Position numbers and translations under genes: made by a program. Below are positions 1 to 9,366 of a DNA stretch of 64,000 bases, piece by piece (the first letter of the stretch is position 1; every line of letters starts with the position of its first letter). The stretch is from an uncultured Agathobacter sp. (GTDB lineage Bacteria > Bacillota > Clostridia > Lachnospirales > Lachnospiraceae): assembly GCA_910587655.1 (NCBI GenBank), contig CAJUND010000007.1:1-64000 (forward strand). The letters run 5' to 3'. The notes beneath the pieces are model-generated. The model saw only the letters and a list, made by a program, of their open reading frames with translations, was not told the DNA's origin and ran no database searches.

Positions 1-29
1 TACAATAAAAAAGCAACATTTATTCATTA

Positions 30-1535
30 TTATTTAAGCAATGTTGTACTAGTATTATTTGCATTCCATTTTTCGTCATACTTTGCAAATCCAGTTCCAC
101 CATATACCAAATATTTATTTTTGCGAATAAAATTATTATGCAATAACATTATCCTCAAGTTTTTCAACTCCGAAGTATAAAAGGAGACACAAGAATCCAC
201 ATTAGGAAAATCCATATATTCATGATTCCCAAGAACTACATATACATCTTTTATATCACTAAGTAATTCATGGTTATAATCAATTAAACAAATATCATCA
301 ATTTTCTTCTTATATATCTTTTCATATTCAATAGTCTTATTACTAATATTTATAATTTCTTGCTCAATTTTTTTTATCCTATACTCGTATTTAGAATAAT
401 TTCGGGCAACCTCTGCTAACTCATCCAATACATTCTCTGCCGCTATAGGCAAATGTTTTTCTTTATAACTTTTTACCATTTTATAATTTCCAATAACTTC
501 ATCCAATGATAAATTAGGACAATATCGTTTTTTATAATTATCGATAAATTTAAAATCAAACCATTGTGCTAACTGATTTTTAAAAATAACCAAATAAATT
601 TCCAGACTTTTCAGTTTGTTTTCATACTTTATTTTTTCCAGAGGCAAATTTTTTTTCTTAGTTTTAAGTAAATTTAATTCTGACTTAAATGCTTTGAACT
701 TCTCAAAATTATGTTTCTTTACAAATAATTTGTAAAACTCTAATGTTATATCTTTTTTTGATGAAATATCACCTGCAAAAACAATAATACCAGACTTTTG
801 TTCATTCATTGATTCATATAATTGATCTACTATCTGGTCAATCATCCTTTTAGCGCTATTATCAAAACATTTTAAATGATGCAATAAATGAATATCAGAT
901 ATATATGATATTAACAAATAATCATGAGACCAATCTATTTTTCCACCATAATAAGGCAAAGGCGTAGAAATATCCTCAACTCTTGCTAACTGAGCATCCA
1001 TATTTTGCAATAACAAGCTGTCTTGCTCCCAATTATACAAACTCTCCTCATAATTAGGTGCATTATCTTCATCAAGTGTGCACGCTAAACACTCTGCACC
1101 AATACAAGAACGCCATGCAACACAGCTAAAACTCTTATCATCCATATAGTGAATTCTGCCACAAATTTGGCATTTAACCTTATACATTGAATTTATTTTT
1201 AACCCCTTAACACAATCAAATTCTGTATTTGGACGTTTTTTATGATATAAACAAGGTAATTTACGAATAAAGAAATACGCCCTATCAAGATTTTTTTCTA
1301 GATACTTCGAAACAAAAGATTCTGGCATAGAAGCTTTTTCATTAAATTTCACATTCTCTGCTTCTGATAACTCATAATAATTCTGAAAACTTTCGTTATC
1401 AAAAATATCCTTCCATTTATCATACTTATTCCATTCACTTCTGGCTAATTTTTTTATTATATCGGCCATCTCATTATTTGCTGTAATATTGTCTCCAATA
1501 ATCTCAAGACATCCTGATGTATCCCCAATTTTCAT
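30..1535 (-). CDS. Metallophosphoesterase-like protein with N-terminal Cys cluster, possibly C-terminally truncated
   Basis: 501 aa. Three calcineurin-like phosphoesterase motifs are visible in order: ISDIHLLHH near residue 210, VFAGDIS near 250 and VVLGNHEY near 440. A charged, coiled-coil-like insert of about 150 residues separates the last two. Residues about 120-152 carry several Cys (CQICGR, then C-rich), probably a zinc knuckle. The usual C-terminal metal-binding His motif after the GGTGF stretch is absent: the protein stops about 15 residues later, so the end may be lost or the enzyme impaired. Translation starts 2 nt after the 115-aa gene ends, implying one operon. Both genes are much more AT-rich than the sulfur island, which suggests transfer. 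A defence role is possible but only inferred; the substrate is unknown. Confidence 0.7.
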   Translation of the reverse strand: MKIGDTSGCLEIIGDNITANNEMADIIKKLARSEWNKYDKWKDIFDNESFQNYYELSEAENVKFNEKASMPESFVSKYLEKNLDRAYFFIRKLPCLYHKKRPNTEFDCVKGLKINSMYKVKCQICGRIHYMDDKSFSCVAWRSCIGAECLACTLDEDNAPNYEESLYNWEQDSLLLQNMDAQLARVEDISTPLPYYGGKIDWSHDYLLISYISDIHLLHHLKCFDNSAKRMIDQIVDQLYESMNEQKSGIIVFAGDISSKKDITLEFYKLFVKKHNFEKFKAFKSELNLLKTKKKNLPLEKIKYENKLKSLEIYLVIFKNQLAQWFDFKFIDNYKKRYCPNLSLDEVIGNYKMVKSYKEKHLPIAAENVLDELAEVARNYSKYEYRIKKIEQEIINISNKTIEYEKIYKKKIDDICLIDYNHELLSDIKDVYVVLGNHEYMDFPNVDSCVSFYTSELKNLRIMLLHNNFIRKNKYLVYGGTGFAKYDEKWNANNTSTTLLK

Positions 1536-1537
1536 TA

Positions 1538-1885
1538 CTATACCCTCTTTAACTGCTTATTTCTATATTCATATATGCCAAATTCAAAACGACCTCTTGT
1601 AAAATCTAAACCAATAACATAACTGCTACTTATAGAATTTACTCCCATAAAATTAATTATAGAATGCTCTACATTCATAACAAACGTTACAACATCTACA
1701 AAATCGCTAATATCAGCACTTATTTCCATTGTTTTTGATGTTATTGAGTCATACAATGATAATGAATAATTCTTGTAATAATTTTTTACAATAAACTCAT
1801 TAATAAGAGAAATTCCATTATCATCTTTGGGAATCCATATAACATCACCAGTGGAAGGAAATAATTTTTCTTCATATTCTGCCAT
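1538..1885 (-). CDS. Hypothetical 115-aa protein upstream of the metallophosphoesterase
   Basis: Small acidic protein with no motif I recognise, no signal peptide and no membrane segment. It is preceded by an AAAGAGGGCAATAAATT-type ribosome binding region and ends 2 nt before the metallophosphoesterase start, so the two are almost certainly cotranscribed and perhaps form a toxin/partner or defence pair. Codon use is AT-rich like its neighbour. Function unknown. Confidence 0.6.
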   Translation of the reverse strand: MAEYEEKLFPSTGDVIWIPKDDNGISLINEFIVKNYYKNYSLSLYDSITSKTMEISADISDFVDVVTFVMNVEHSIINFMGVNSISSSYVIGLDFTRGRFEFGIYEYRNKQLKRV

Positions 1886-1998
1886 AATTTATTGCCCTCT
1901 TTGTATTACTTTTCAAAAAATTTCATCCTTTTTCCAATATATTATACAACATTTATTATTATTTTTCAATTTTTCCACATTTAATTAATTTTTCTTGA

Positions 1999-2041
1999 TT
2001 CATCCGGAAAATCCGAGCTGGTTTTTGATTTTCCGGATGAA
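1999..2041. repeat. Perfect 15-bp inverted repeat
   Basis: TTCATCCGGAAAATC at 1999-2013 is the exact reverse complement of 2027-2041, with a 13-nt loop. There is no T-run directly after the stem on either strand, so it is not a classical terminator. It lies in the 240-nt gap between the 115-aa gene and the AAA-ATPase gene; nothing else was recognised there. Confidence 0.6.
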
Positions 2042-2125
2042 ACATGGGAAACTGTGAGAATGCGTGAAATACAGCCCTGCAGTATACCAGATACCCTATA
2101 GGACTTTTATTTACCAGAAACTGTT

Positions 2126-3688
2126 TTACATCTTTATCTTCTTAATTTTGCACTGATGCTTTTTAGTATTCCTATCATAATTAATCCCAACAAGCAGAAC
2201 TTCACCTGTATACCCGTCAAAAACCTGCATATACCGTCTGTCCAGAATTTGCTGTATTGCAGCACTGGCAGATTTGTCATATTTCAGTTCCACCACAAGT
2301 GCCGGTTTTCCCGCCAACGGCAGAAAAACCACATCAGCAAACCCATGACCTGACGGCATCTCCCGGATAAGCCTGTAGTCTTTTCTTGCGCTGTAGTATG
2401 CAAGACCAATGGAACAGGCAAGTGAATTTTCATCATTATAGGTCAGTATGGAAGCTACATCTGTATGTGCCCGGTCAAGCGCTGCGGCGACATTTCTTTC
2501 ATCACAAAGCAGTGTGTCCTCCAGCAGTTTTTCTGATGCATTTAAAACCCTTATAACCTCCGGCCATCCGCCTACACTCATGGCATTTTCAAACTCTCTG
2601 GTAATCTCCTTATTTGGAATGAATACTTCTTCTGTATCAGAATCATATCCCAGATATCCCAGATGGACTAACAGAGTAAGAACATCATCCTTCGTTTTAA
2701 GACTACACATATCATTCTGGAAACTTCTCGTATTTACCCTGACGCATCCGCCGCCAAGCATTCGCACAATATTTTCCCTGAGTCCGCCAAAATCCATATC
2801 CATATAGATTTTCAGGGCTTCGTAAGTTTCTGTATTGGTCCAGTAACTTGAAAAATGTCTGCATCTCATTGCTTCCACAACAGACCTTGGATTATAAATA
2901 TGCTTATACTTCCGAAACAGATACCCATCATACCAGCTTTCTGTTTCTGCAAAATCCATCCCATACTGCCTGCACAGTTTTTGTACCTCCGTTTCCGTAA
3001 AACCAGTGTATTCCTCCATCACTTTCTGGTCCGTCATTGAATATTCCAGAAACATATTCAGTGCAGAATGTGAACCGTATTTTTTGACCGGAAGAATACC
3101 TGTCATGTAAACGAGCGCCACATATTCCCTGTCCTTTAAAAGATTACGCAAAAAATCAAGATACTGCTTCTGCAGTTCTTCTTCCTCTTTCTTTTCACGC
3201 ATCACACAGTCCCATTCATCTATTAAAATAATAAACTCCCTGCCCGTTTTTGCATATATCCTCCTTAGCGCCGCAGACAGTCCTATATCCTGCTGTATTA
3301 GAAATTCCCCGTATTTCTCCCTGATTTCCTCAAGCACCTCCTGTTCCAGGTAATCTGTCACTTTCCCTGAAGCAGATTCACTTAAAAACTGCTGCATGTT
3401 CAAAGAAATCACATCATACCGGTTCAGATATTCCTGAAAAGTTTTATGATTTTCTATTTTACATCCCCTGAATAAATCCACAGAATCACAGCCGCAACTG
3501 TAATATGCTGCAAGCATCCCAAGTGTCATGGATTTGCCAAAACGCCGCGGCCTGCTAACACAGATAAATTTTTCATTAGTATTTATATACTGATTTGTGT
3601 ATGCGATTAATCCCGTCTTGTCCACATAAATTTCTGACCGGATAGATTCCCGGAAACTTTTATTCCCCGGATTCAAATAAATTCCCAT
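2126..3688 (-). CDS. AAA-ATPase-like / PD-(D/E)XK nuclease family protein
   Basis: 520 aa from the ATG at 3688, chosen because AGGAGG sits 7 nt upstream; an ATG at 3721 lacks this spacing. The N-terminal half matches the AAA-ATPase_like family common in gut Bacteroidetes and Clostridia: YVDKT, then a Walker A variant RPRRFGKSMT, and IILIDEWD as a Walker B-like strand. The C-terminus ends in a PDDEXK_9-type nuclease fold: GFADVVFLP and VVELKYDKS supply the D...ExK residues. The family is abundant and multicopy. A role in defence or mobile-element biology is suspected but unproven. It lies beside an IS relic. Confidence 0.8.
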   Translation of the reverse strand: MGIYLNPGNKSFRESIRSEIYVDKTGLIAYTNQYINTNEKFICVSRPRRFGKSMTLGMLAAYYSCGCDSVDLFRGCKIENHKTFQEYLNRYDVISLNMQQFLSESASGKVTDYLEQEVLEEIREKYGEFLIQQDIGLSAALRRIYAKTGREFIILIDEWDCVMREKKEEEELQKQYLDFLRNLLKDREYVALVYMTGILPVKKYGSHSALNMFLEYSMTDQKVMEEYTGFTETEVQKLCRQYGMDFAETESWYDGYLFRKYKHIYNPRSVVEAMRCRHFSSYWTNTETYEALKIYMDMDFGGLRENIVRMLGGGCVRVNTRSFQNDMCSLKTKDDVLTLLVHLGYLGYDSDTEEVFIPNKEITREFENAMSVGGWPEVIRVLNASEKLLEDTLLCDERNVAAALDRAHTDVASILTYNDENSLACSIGLAYYSARKDYRLIREMPSGHGFADVVFLPLAGKPALVVELKYDKSASAAIQQILDRRYMQVFDGYTGEVLLVGINYDRNTKKHQCKIKKIKM

Positions 3689-3844
3689 TGGCATGCCTCC
3701 TAGAGTTTTATATGTTTCCATTTAGTATATCAGTGATTATTCCGTCACGCAAGAAAAACCGCATGGTACAACACGACAAACGCCTGAATGAATTATTAAC
3801 AAAATATCCAATTTCTGGTATAATCAAAGAAATAAGGATGGATT

Positions 3845-4425
3845 TGTTTATGAAAGCACTTTTAGATTATGTAAGTACGGTGACAGATATAAGACAGAAA
3901 AAAGGTTCTGCGCAATTACCTGGAACTTCCAAACGGGATACCTTCCCATGACACAATCCAAAGGGTTTTTGCAATCGTGCCTTCGGAATTTTTGGAAAAT
4001 TTTCAGAAACAGCGGAATGAAATGTTAAACAGCGATGAGGGGAACAAAATAAAAAGGATTCTTGCAATTGATGGGAAAACCCAAAGAGGCAATGGCGGCA
4101 AAAACCAGAAAGCCAACCATATTGTGATCGCTGTGGATGAAAAAAGGCTTTGTCTGGGTCAGAAGCGTGTAGAAGAAGCAACGCGGGCGGTACGGGGACA
4201 CTGGATGGCAGAGGGCTACCACTGGCATCTGGATGTAACGTTTCGGAAGGATGGAAACCATATGGCAGAGAAACAGGCAGCGTATAACCTGAATATCATG
4301 AGGAAACTGTCACTGAATAATTAAAACTGACAGAGGCAGGAAGCAAACCTTTAAGTTTGAAAAAGAAAAGGTATGCAATCGGTACAAATCCAGAAAAACA
4401 TCTAGAGCAGATTATAAATTTATAA
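3845..4425 (+). pseudogene. Decayed ISAs1-family transposase
   Basis: Fragments of an ISAs1/H-repeat-type DDE transposase are spread over different frames. An N-terminal piece (KALLDYVSTVTDIRQKKG) is followed by a core with AIDGKTQRGN and then YHWHLDVTFRKDGNH, AAYNLNIMRKL. A last piece from 4321 (LKLTEAGSKPLSLKKKRYAIG) lies in a shifted frame. Large internal parts are deleted and at least two frameshifts are present, so it cannot encode active enzyme. No clear terminal inverted repeats were identified. Confidence 0.75.
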
Positions 4426-4574
4426 AAAATACTGGTTATATAGGTTTTGATATGAAATACATTCATGCGTTTGTCGTGGAAAAGACCGGAAAATGCCTTT
4501 ACACACTAACTCAAACATGATCTAATCTGATTAAAAAAGGAGCAACCGCCCACAAGGGGTTGACCAGTTGTTAG

Positions 4575-4624
4575 AATAGCAAAGCCACCCTTAACCGTCC
4601 AAAGTACAAGGGTGGTTTTTGCTA
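4575..4624. terminator. Bidirectional terminator-like hairpin
   Basis: CCACCCTT at 4585-4592 pairs with AAGGGTGG at 4608-4615. The outer bases (AGCAAA and TTTTTGCT) extend the stem and give T-runs on both strands. It separates the transposase relic from the iscU end. The rest of 4425-4819 shows no convincing gene. Confidence 0.6.
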
Positions 4625-4819
4625 TGTATGGCTACTTACAAAGTAAATATACACTCTGTAACACGATTGCTCCATGGCAAAATTCTACCACTTTCTTTTG
4701 ATTGTGATAACTCATTTACACGAAGGGAACAAAAACAATGAAACAGTTCAAACTGTTATCTGGAGGATATACAAAAATTTAAGGATATTATCCGGAATGC
4801 AAAATCAGCGTAAAAACTG

Positions 4820-5260
4820 TCAGTACTCCTCTTCCTCCACAATCTCCGCAATATCATTCACCGGCTTTTCCAGCCCCTCAATGACCAGATTATTCTTTTT
4901 TGCATAATCCCACAAAGCCGCATGAATCGCCTCCTCCGCCAGAAGGGAACAGTGGACCTTGACAGGCGGCAGTCCGTCCAGCGCCTCCATCACCGCCTGG
5001 TTTGTGACCTTTAACGCTTCCTGCACGGTCTTTCCCTTTACCAGCTCCGTTGCCATGCTGCTTGTTGCCACTGCTGCACCGCAGCCAAATGTTTTGAATT
5101 TCACATCCTGTATTACGCCCTGCTCATCAATATCAAAGTACATCCGCATGATATCCCCGCACTTTGCATTTCCCACAGTTCCCACGCCGCTGGCGTTTTC
5201 AATTTCACCAACATTTCTCGGATGATTAAAATGGTCCATTACTTTTTCGCTGTACATCAC
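4820..5260 (-). CDS. iscU: Fe-S cluster scaffold IscU/NifU N-domain protein
   Basis: 146 aa, the usual length of Clostridial NifU-like scaffolds. The three cluster-binding cysteines are present in their motifs: GNAKCGD near residue 35, TFGCGAA near 60 and VHCSLLAE near 103. It accepts sulfur from the NifS gene encoded 11 nt upstream and hands clusters to apoproteins in the cytoplasm. It is the last gene of a LysR-nifS-iscU operon. This short two-gene ISC layout without iscA/hscAB is typical of Clostridia. Confidence 0.95.
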   Translation of the reverse strand: MMYSEKVMDHFNHPRNVGEIENASGVGTVGNAKCGDIMRMYFDIDEQGVIQDVKFKTFGCGAAVATSSMATELVKGKTVQEALKVTNQAVMEALDGLPPVKVHCSLLAEEAIHAALWDYAKKNNLVIEGLEKPVNDIAEIVEEEEY

Positions 5261-5271
5261 AAACCTCCCGT

Positions 5272-6459
5272 TTATTCCTTATTTTCTTTCTTTAAAAAGT
5301 CCTCGTAAAGCGGCGACATATGACGCAGCCGTTCAATAATTTTCTTTAACTCGTCCACCACAAAATCAAGATCTTCCTTTGTGGTTTCCGCGGACAGTGT
5401 CAGCCGCAGGGAACCATGTGCAATCTCATGCGGCAGTCCAAGCGCCAGCAGCACATGCGACGGGTCGAGTGCGCCTGAGGTACATGCCGAACCGCTGGAA
5501 GCACAGATGCCAAGCTGTTCCAGCAGAATTAACATGGATTCCCCTTCGATAAACCGGAAACAGAAATTCGCATTGCCGGGAAGCCTGTCTGTTTTATGCC
5601 CGTTTAACCGGGAATACGGAATTTCCTCCAGCACCCGCTTGATCAGATGGTCCCTTAAAACAGTTTCTTTTTTTATGTTTTCCTCCATGGTTTTTCCTGC
5701 GGTTTCCGAAGCTTTGCCAAAGCCGACAATCCCCGGTACATTCAGTGTTCCGGCACGCCTGTTTCTCTCCTGCGCCCCGCCATGGATCAACGAACGGATT
5801 TTTACCCCTTTTTTAATATATAAAATCCCGACGCCCTTTGGACCGTGGAATTTGTGTCCGCTTGCGGAAAGCATGTCAATATTCATTTCCTCCACATCAA
5901 CCGGAATATGCCCGTATGCCTGCACCGCATCGGTATGAAACAGCACGCCGTGTTCCCTTGCTGTTTTTCCGATTTTTGCCACTTCTTCAATGGTTCCGAC
6001 TTCATTATTTGCCATCATAACCGATATCAGTATGGTATCCTCCCGGATGGCAGCTTCTAATTCCTCCAGTGAAATTTTCCCGTCACTGTCCACATCCAGA
6101 TATGTGATTTCATATCCTTTCTTCTGTAAATATTCGCAGGTATGCAGAATCGCATGGTGTTCGATTTTACTGGTGATAATATGTTTTCCCTTGTCCGCAT
6201 ACGCTTCCGCCGCTGCCTTGAGCGCCCAGTTGTCCGACTCGCTTCCGCCGCCCGTAAAATATATTTCCTCCGGGTTCGCATGAATCAAAGCCGCCGCCTG
6301 CTTTCTGGCATAACTTACCGCTTTTTCCGCTTCCCCGGCAAAGCCGTAAAAAGCAGAAGGGTTTCCGTATTTTTCACTGAAAAACGGCAGCATGGCGTTT
6401 ACCACTTCCTCGCTGGTCTGCGTGGTTGCCGCATGATCCAGGTATATAAATTTTCCCAT
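5272..6459 (-). CDS. nifS: Cysteine desulfurase NifS/IscS
   Basis: 395 aa class V PLP aminotransferase fold. It shows the canonical motifs YLDHAATT, FTGGGSESDNWA, SKIEHHA, MMANNEVGTI, HTDAVQAYGH, SASGHKFHGPKG (PLP lysine) and the catalytic loop SSGSACTSG. It turns cysteine into alanine and enzyme-bound persulfide for Fe-S assembly on IscU. It lies between the LysR gene (13 nt) and iscU (11 nt). All expected residues are present, which makes it a useful in-window reference for the divergent phage-island copy at 44.2 kb. Confidence 0.96.
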   Translation of the reverse strand: MGKFIYLDHAATTQTSEEVVNAMLPFFSEKYGNPSAFYGFAGEAEKAVSYARKQAAALIHANPEEIYFTGGGSESDNWALKAAAEAYADKGKHIITSKIEHHAILHTCEYLQKKGYEITYLDVDSDGKISLEELEAAIREDTILISVMMANNEVGTIEEVAKIGKTAREHGVLFHTDAVQAYGHIPVDVEEMNIDMLSASGHKFHGPKGVGILYIKKGVKIRSLIHGGAQERNRRAGTLNVPGIVGFGKASETAGKTMEENIKKETVLRDHLIKRVLEEIPYSRLNGHKTDRLPGNANFCFRFIEGESMLILLEQLGICASSGSACTSGALDPSHVLLALGLPHEIAHGSLRLTLSAETTKEDLDFVVDELKKIIERLRHMSPLYEDFLKKENKE

Positions 6460-6471
6460 AAAAATTTCCTC

Positions 6472-7383
6472 CTACAACATCGCCTTATCCTTAAACCTTC
6501 CTAATGAAGCCAGGTAATCAGCTCCTGTTTCGCTGATATGCATGTCCTTTCTTACCAGGTATCCAATCGTCATTTTTTCTTCCGAATCCAGCCGTACCGC
6601 AACATATTCCGTGCCGTTTAATTCCTCGCAGATAATCCCTGAGCAGATGGTGTATCCGTCTATCCCGGTCATTAAATTTAACAGCGTTGCCCGGTCGCTG
6701 GCTTTTATTATTTTTTTATAAGGAACAGTACTTAAAACCTCCTCTGCAAAGTAAAAAGAATTATGCGACCCCTGGGCAAAGGACAGGCAGGGGTACTCCA
6801 TCAGCTCATCCAGCTTAATCTGTTTTTTCTCTGCCAGCGGATGATTTTTTGACATATACACATACAGTCCGCAGTCAAACAGCGGATGAAATTCCAGACG
6901 GTATTCTGTAAACAGCTTCTGCAGCACCTGCCTGTTAAAATCATTCAGGTATAAAATTCCAAGCTCCGATTTGCAGTTTCTGACATTTTCAATAACCGTA
7001 TAGGTAATGTCCTCGTAAATTTCAAATTCGTAATGTTCCATCCCGTACTTTTTGATGGTTTCGATAAACGCCTGGACCGCAAATGTATAGTGCTGCATGG
7101 ACACGCTGAATCTCTTTTTTGTTTCCTTTTTGCTGATATACTTTGCATCCAGAAGCTCGTACTGTTCCAGCACCTGCCTGGCATATCCGATAAATTCCTC
7201 GCCCTCCGCCGTCAGCGAAATACCCGTTTTGGTTTTATGGAAAATCTGGATTTCCACTTCTTTTTCCAGGGTGGCAATCGCACCTGAGAGACTCGGCTGT
7301 GAAATAAAAAGCTTTTTTGCCGCATCATTAAAGGAATTTTCCCCGGCTGCACATACTGCGTATTTTAACTGTGTAAGCGTCAT
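6472..7383 (-). CDS. LysR-family transcriptional regulator
   Basis: 303 aa from the ATG that opens MTLTQLKYAV; AGGAGG lies about 12 nt upstream, and the longer reading to 7431 adds an unlikely tail. The N-terminal winged HTH is clear (FNDAAKKLFISQPSLSGAIATLEKE, residues about 18-42), followed by a periplasmic-binding-like effector domain. It is the first gene of the LysR-nifS-iscU operon and divergent from the Rrf2 regulator. The context suggests it senses a sulfur metabolite, as CysB/YtlI-type LysR proteins do; the effector is unknown. Confidence 0.85.
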   Translation of the reverse strand: MTLTQLKYAVCAAGENSFNDAAKKLFISQPSLSGAIATLEKEVEIQIFHKTKTGISLTAEGEEFIGYARQVLEQYELLDAKYISKKETKKRFSVSMQHYTFAVQAFIETIKKYGMEHYEFEIYEDITYTVIENVRNCKSELGILYLNDFNRQVLQKLFTEYRLEFHPLFDCGLYVYMSKNHPLAEKKQIKLDELMEYPCLSFAQGSHNSFYFAEEVLSTVPYKKIIKASDRATLLNLMTGIDGYTICSGIICEELNGTEYVAVRLDSEEKMTIGYLVRKDMHISETGADYLASLGRFKDKAML

Positions 7384-7451
7384 TTTACAATCTTTCCTCC
7401 TGCCCGTAAACATCAATGAGATGTATGACAATTTCCAAAATCATTCTAGCA

Positions 7452-7482
7452 CTATAAACCTATCAAGTCAATAGGTTTATAG
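7452..7482. promoter_or_regulatory. Rrf2-type operator in the divergent LysR/Rrf2 promoter region
   Basis: CTATAAACCTAT (7452-7463) and ATAGGTTTATAG (7471-7482) are exact inverted 12-bp arms around a 7-bp spacer. The core ACCTAT-N7-ATAGGT recurs downstream of the metQ promoter (18037-18055), with the same spacer length. The position between two divergent regulator genes makes autoregulation by Rrf2 the simplest explanation. Confidence 0.7.
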
Positions 7483-7554
7483 GTATTGATTTTTTCCTGC
7501 CCAAAGGCTATACTTAAACATACGGACAGACTGCTGCCCGACAGGAGGAATATT

Positions 7555-7965
7555 ATGATTTCAACAAGAGGAAGATATGCCCTGCGCCTGATGACAGATC
7601 TGGCAAAGCAGGAACCGGAAACCTACACGCCGCTTAAAGATATTGCAAAACGGCAGGAAATCTCTGAAAAATATATGGAAATTATTATAAAAGAACTGGT
7701 GAAACGCAAACTGATTCAGGGACTGCGCGGAAAAGGCGGCGGCTATCAGCTTACCCGCAGCGCTTCTGATTATTCCGTGGGGGAAATCTTAGAAGCCGTC
7801 GGCGAACAGCTCGCTCCCGTCGCCTGCCTGCTGCCGGAAGCCAAAAGCTGCGACAGGGAGGACGCCTGCCCTACCATCCGCATGTGGAAGAAATTCAACC
7901 AGCTGTCGCACGATTTTTTTTATGGCATTTCCTTAGAGGAACTGGCGGAAAATAAGCTTACCTGA
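7555..7965 (+). CDS. Rrf2-family regulator (IscR/CymR-like)
   Basis: 136 aa from the ATG at 7555, preceded by AGGAGGAATATT. The N-terminal winged helix is MISTRGRYALRLM with the recognition helix around ISEKYMEIIIKELVKR, followed by the GKGGGYQL wing. Three cysteines late in the protein (ACLLPE, KSCDR, DACPT) match the Fe-S ligand pattern of IscR-type Rrf2 proteins. CymR-type members usually lack them, so this copy probably senses Fe-S status, possibly alongside cysteine. It lies beside nifS/iscU and converges, with an 8-nt overlap, on the end of the long sulfur operon that it probably represses. Confidence 0.9.
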   Translation: MISTRGRYALRLMTDLAKQEPETYTPLKDIAKRQEISEKYMEIIIKELVKRKLIQGLRGKGGGYQLTRSASDYSVGEILEAVGEQLAPVACLLPEAKSCDREDACPTIRMWKKFNQLSHDFFYGISLEELAENKLT

Positions 7966-8689
7966 TATTATCAAATGAAAACACATTTAAAAATTTTTTT
8001 GCGCGTTCCGTTTTTGGATGCTCGAAAAATTCCTCTGCCGTTCCTTCCTCTGCAATTTTTCCTTTGTCAATAAAGATAATCCGGTCTGCGACCGCCCTGG
8101 CAAACTGCATTTCATGTGTGACAATCAGCATGGTTTTCCCCTGCTTTGCCAGACCTAGAATCACATCCAGCACTTCCCTTACCATTTCCGGGTCAAGCGC
8201 GGCGGTCACCTCGTCAAACAGCAGGATTTCCGGATGCAGGATCAGCGCACGGACAATCGCCGCCCGCTGCTTCTGTCCTCCGGAAAGCTGTCTCGGATAG
8301 CTCTGCGCCTTATCTTCCAGCCCCACCTTTTTTAACAGCTCCATGGCTTCTGTTTTTACTTCCTCTTTTTTTCTTTTCTGCACCCGCAACGGCGCCAGCG
8401 TAATATTATCCAGCACCCGCAGATGCGGGAAAAGGTCGTAGCTCTGGAACACCATGCCAATCTTCTGGCTGCTGCCCGCGGATGCGTTTTTTCCATCAAC
8501 CAGAATTTCCCCGGACTGTATTTCCTCCAGTCCGTTCATGCACCTTAGCAGCGTGCTTTTTCCGCAGCCGCTCGGTCCGACGATTACCACCGCTTCCCCC
8601 TCGTTTACGCTCAGGTTAAAATTTTCAAAAATGACCTGGTCTTCAAATTTTTTATTTACATTTTTTAGTTCCAGTACTGGTTCTGCCAT
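7958..8689 (-). CDS. Amino-acid (cystine-type) ABC transporter ATPase
   Basis: 243 aa. Walker A GPSGCGKST, Q-loop MVFQSYDLFPHL, signature LSGGQKQR, Walker B ILLFDEVTAALDP and switch His (VTHEMQFA) are all intact. The start is taken at MAEPVLELKN, 2 nt after the preceding permease stops. It belongs to the polar amino-acid uptake (GlnQ/TcyC) group. With the two permeases and the lipoprotein upstream it forms a complete importer; cystine or a related sulfur amino acid is inferred from the neighbouring genes. Confidence 0.92.
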   Translation of the reverse strand: MAEPVLELKNVNKKFEDQVIFENFNLSVNEGEAVVIVGPSGCGKSTLLRCMNGLEEIQSGEILVDGKNASAGSSQKIGMVFQSYDLFPHLRVLDNITLAPLRVQKRKKEEVKTEAMELLKKVGLEDKAQSYPRQLSGGQKQRAAIVRALILHPEILLFDEVTAALDPEMVREVLDVILGLAKQGKTMLIVTHEMQFARAVADRIIFIDKGKIAEEGTAEEFFEHPKTERAKKFLNVFSFDNIR

Positions 8690-8691
8690 GT

Positions 8692-9366
8692 CTAACTCCA
8701 TTTCTTTTCCAGTTTTCCTGCCGCCGCACTGAACGGCCAGCAGATGATAAAATAAAGAATAAAAATTACGAAAAAAACGCCAAACGCAGCATTGGGACTT
8801 GTCATACGGTTCGCCTCAATCATCTGCTGCCCGACCTTAAGCACCTCCACAACGCCAATCATCAGTATCAGGCTGGTGGTCTTAATCATGCGCGTAATCA
8901 GATTTATGGATAACGGCATGAGCCTGCGGAGTGTCTGCGGTAAAATAATATAAAAATATATCTGTCCCCGGCGAAAGCCCAGCGCCTGGCTGCTCTCATA
9001 CTGGTGCTTTGGAATGCTTACAAGCGCACCCCTTACCAGATCCCCCATTTCCGCGGTTCCCCAGAGAACAAACACTATCATGGACGCTCCCTCTCCCGGC
9101 AGATTCCAGCCCATGCTTCTGGTTGTCCCGAAAAATACCAGAAACAAAAGCACAAGCTGAGGCATAATGCGGATAAATTCCAGATAAAGCTTTGTGAAAA
9201 ACCGTACCGCGATATTTTTCCGCGTCATTAAAATTCCAAGAAGAATCCCCAGCGGTATGCTGACGGCAATGGAAACCAGACTGATTTTTACCGCTGTAAA
9301 CAGCCCGCCCAGAAGACGGATAAAATTACTTCCCTTAAACAAAACCTCAAGTCCCAAATCCGGCAT
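8692..9366 (-). CDS. Amino-acid ABC transporter permease (HisM/GlnP family)
   Basis: 224 aa with several hydrophobic segments and the EAA-type cytoplasmic loop (ALGFRRGQIYFYIILPQTLRR, residues about 125-145) that contacts the ATPase. The start overlaps the end of the previous permease gene by 20 nt, indicating translational coupling. It is the second permease of the importer, expected to form a heterodimer with its neighbour. Confidence 0.9.
   Translation of the reverse strand: MPDLGLEVLFKGSNFIRLLGGLFTAVKISLVSIAVSIPLGILLGILMTRKNIAVRFFTKLYLEFIRIMPQLVLLFLVFFGTTRSMGWNLPGEGASMIVFVLWGTAEMGDLVRGALVSIPKHQYESSQALGFRRGQIYFYIILPQTLRRLMPLSINLITRMIKTTSLILMIGVVEVLKVGQQMIEANRMTSPNAAFGVFFVIFILYFIICWPFSAAAGKLEKKWS

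Noticed and set aside
5381..6504. Several long plus-strand frames opposite nifS
   Set aside because: Antisense shadows of a clearly conserved gene, with no ribosome sites.
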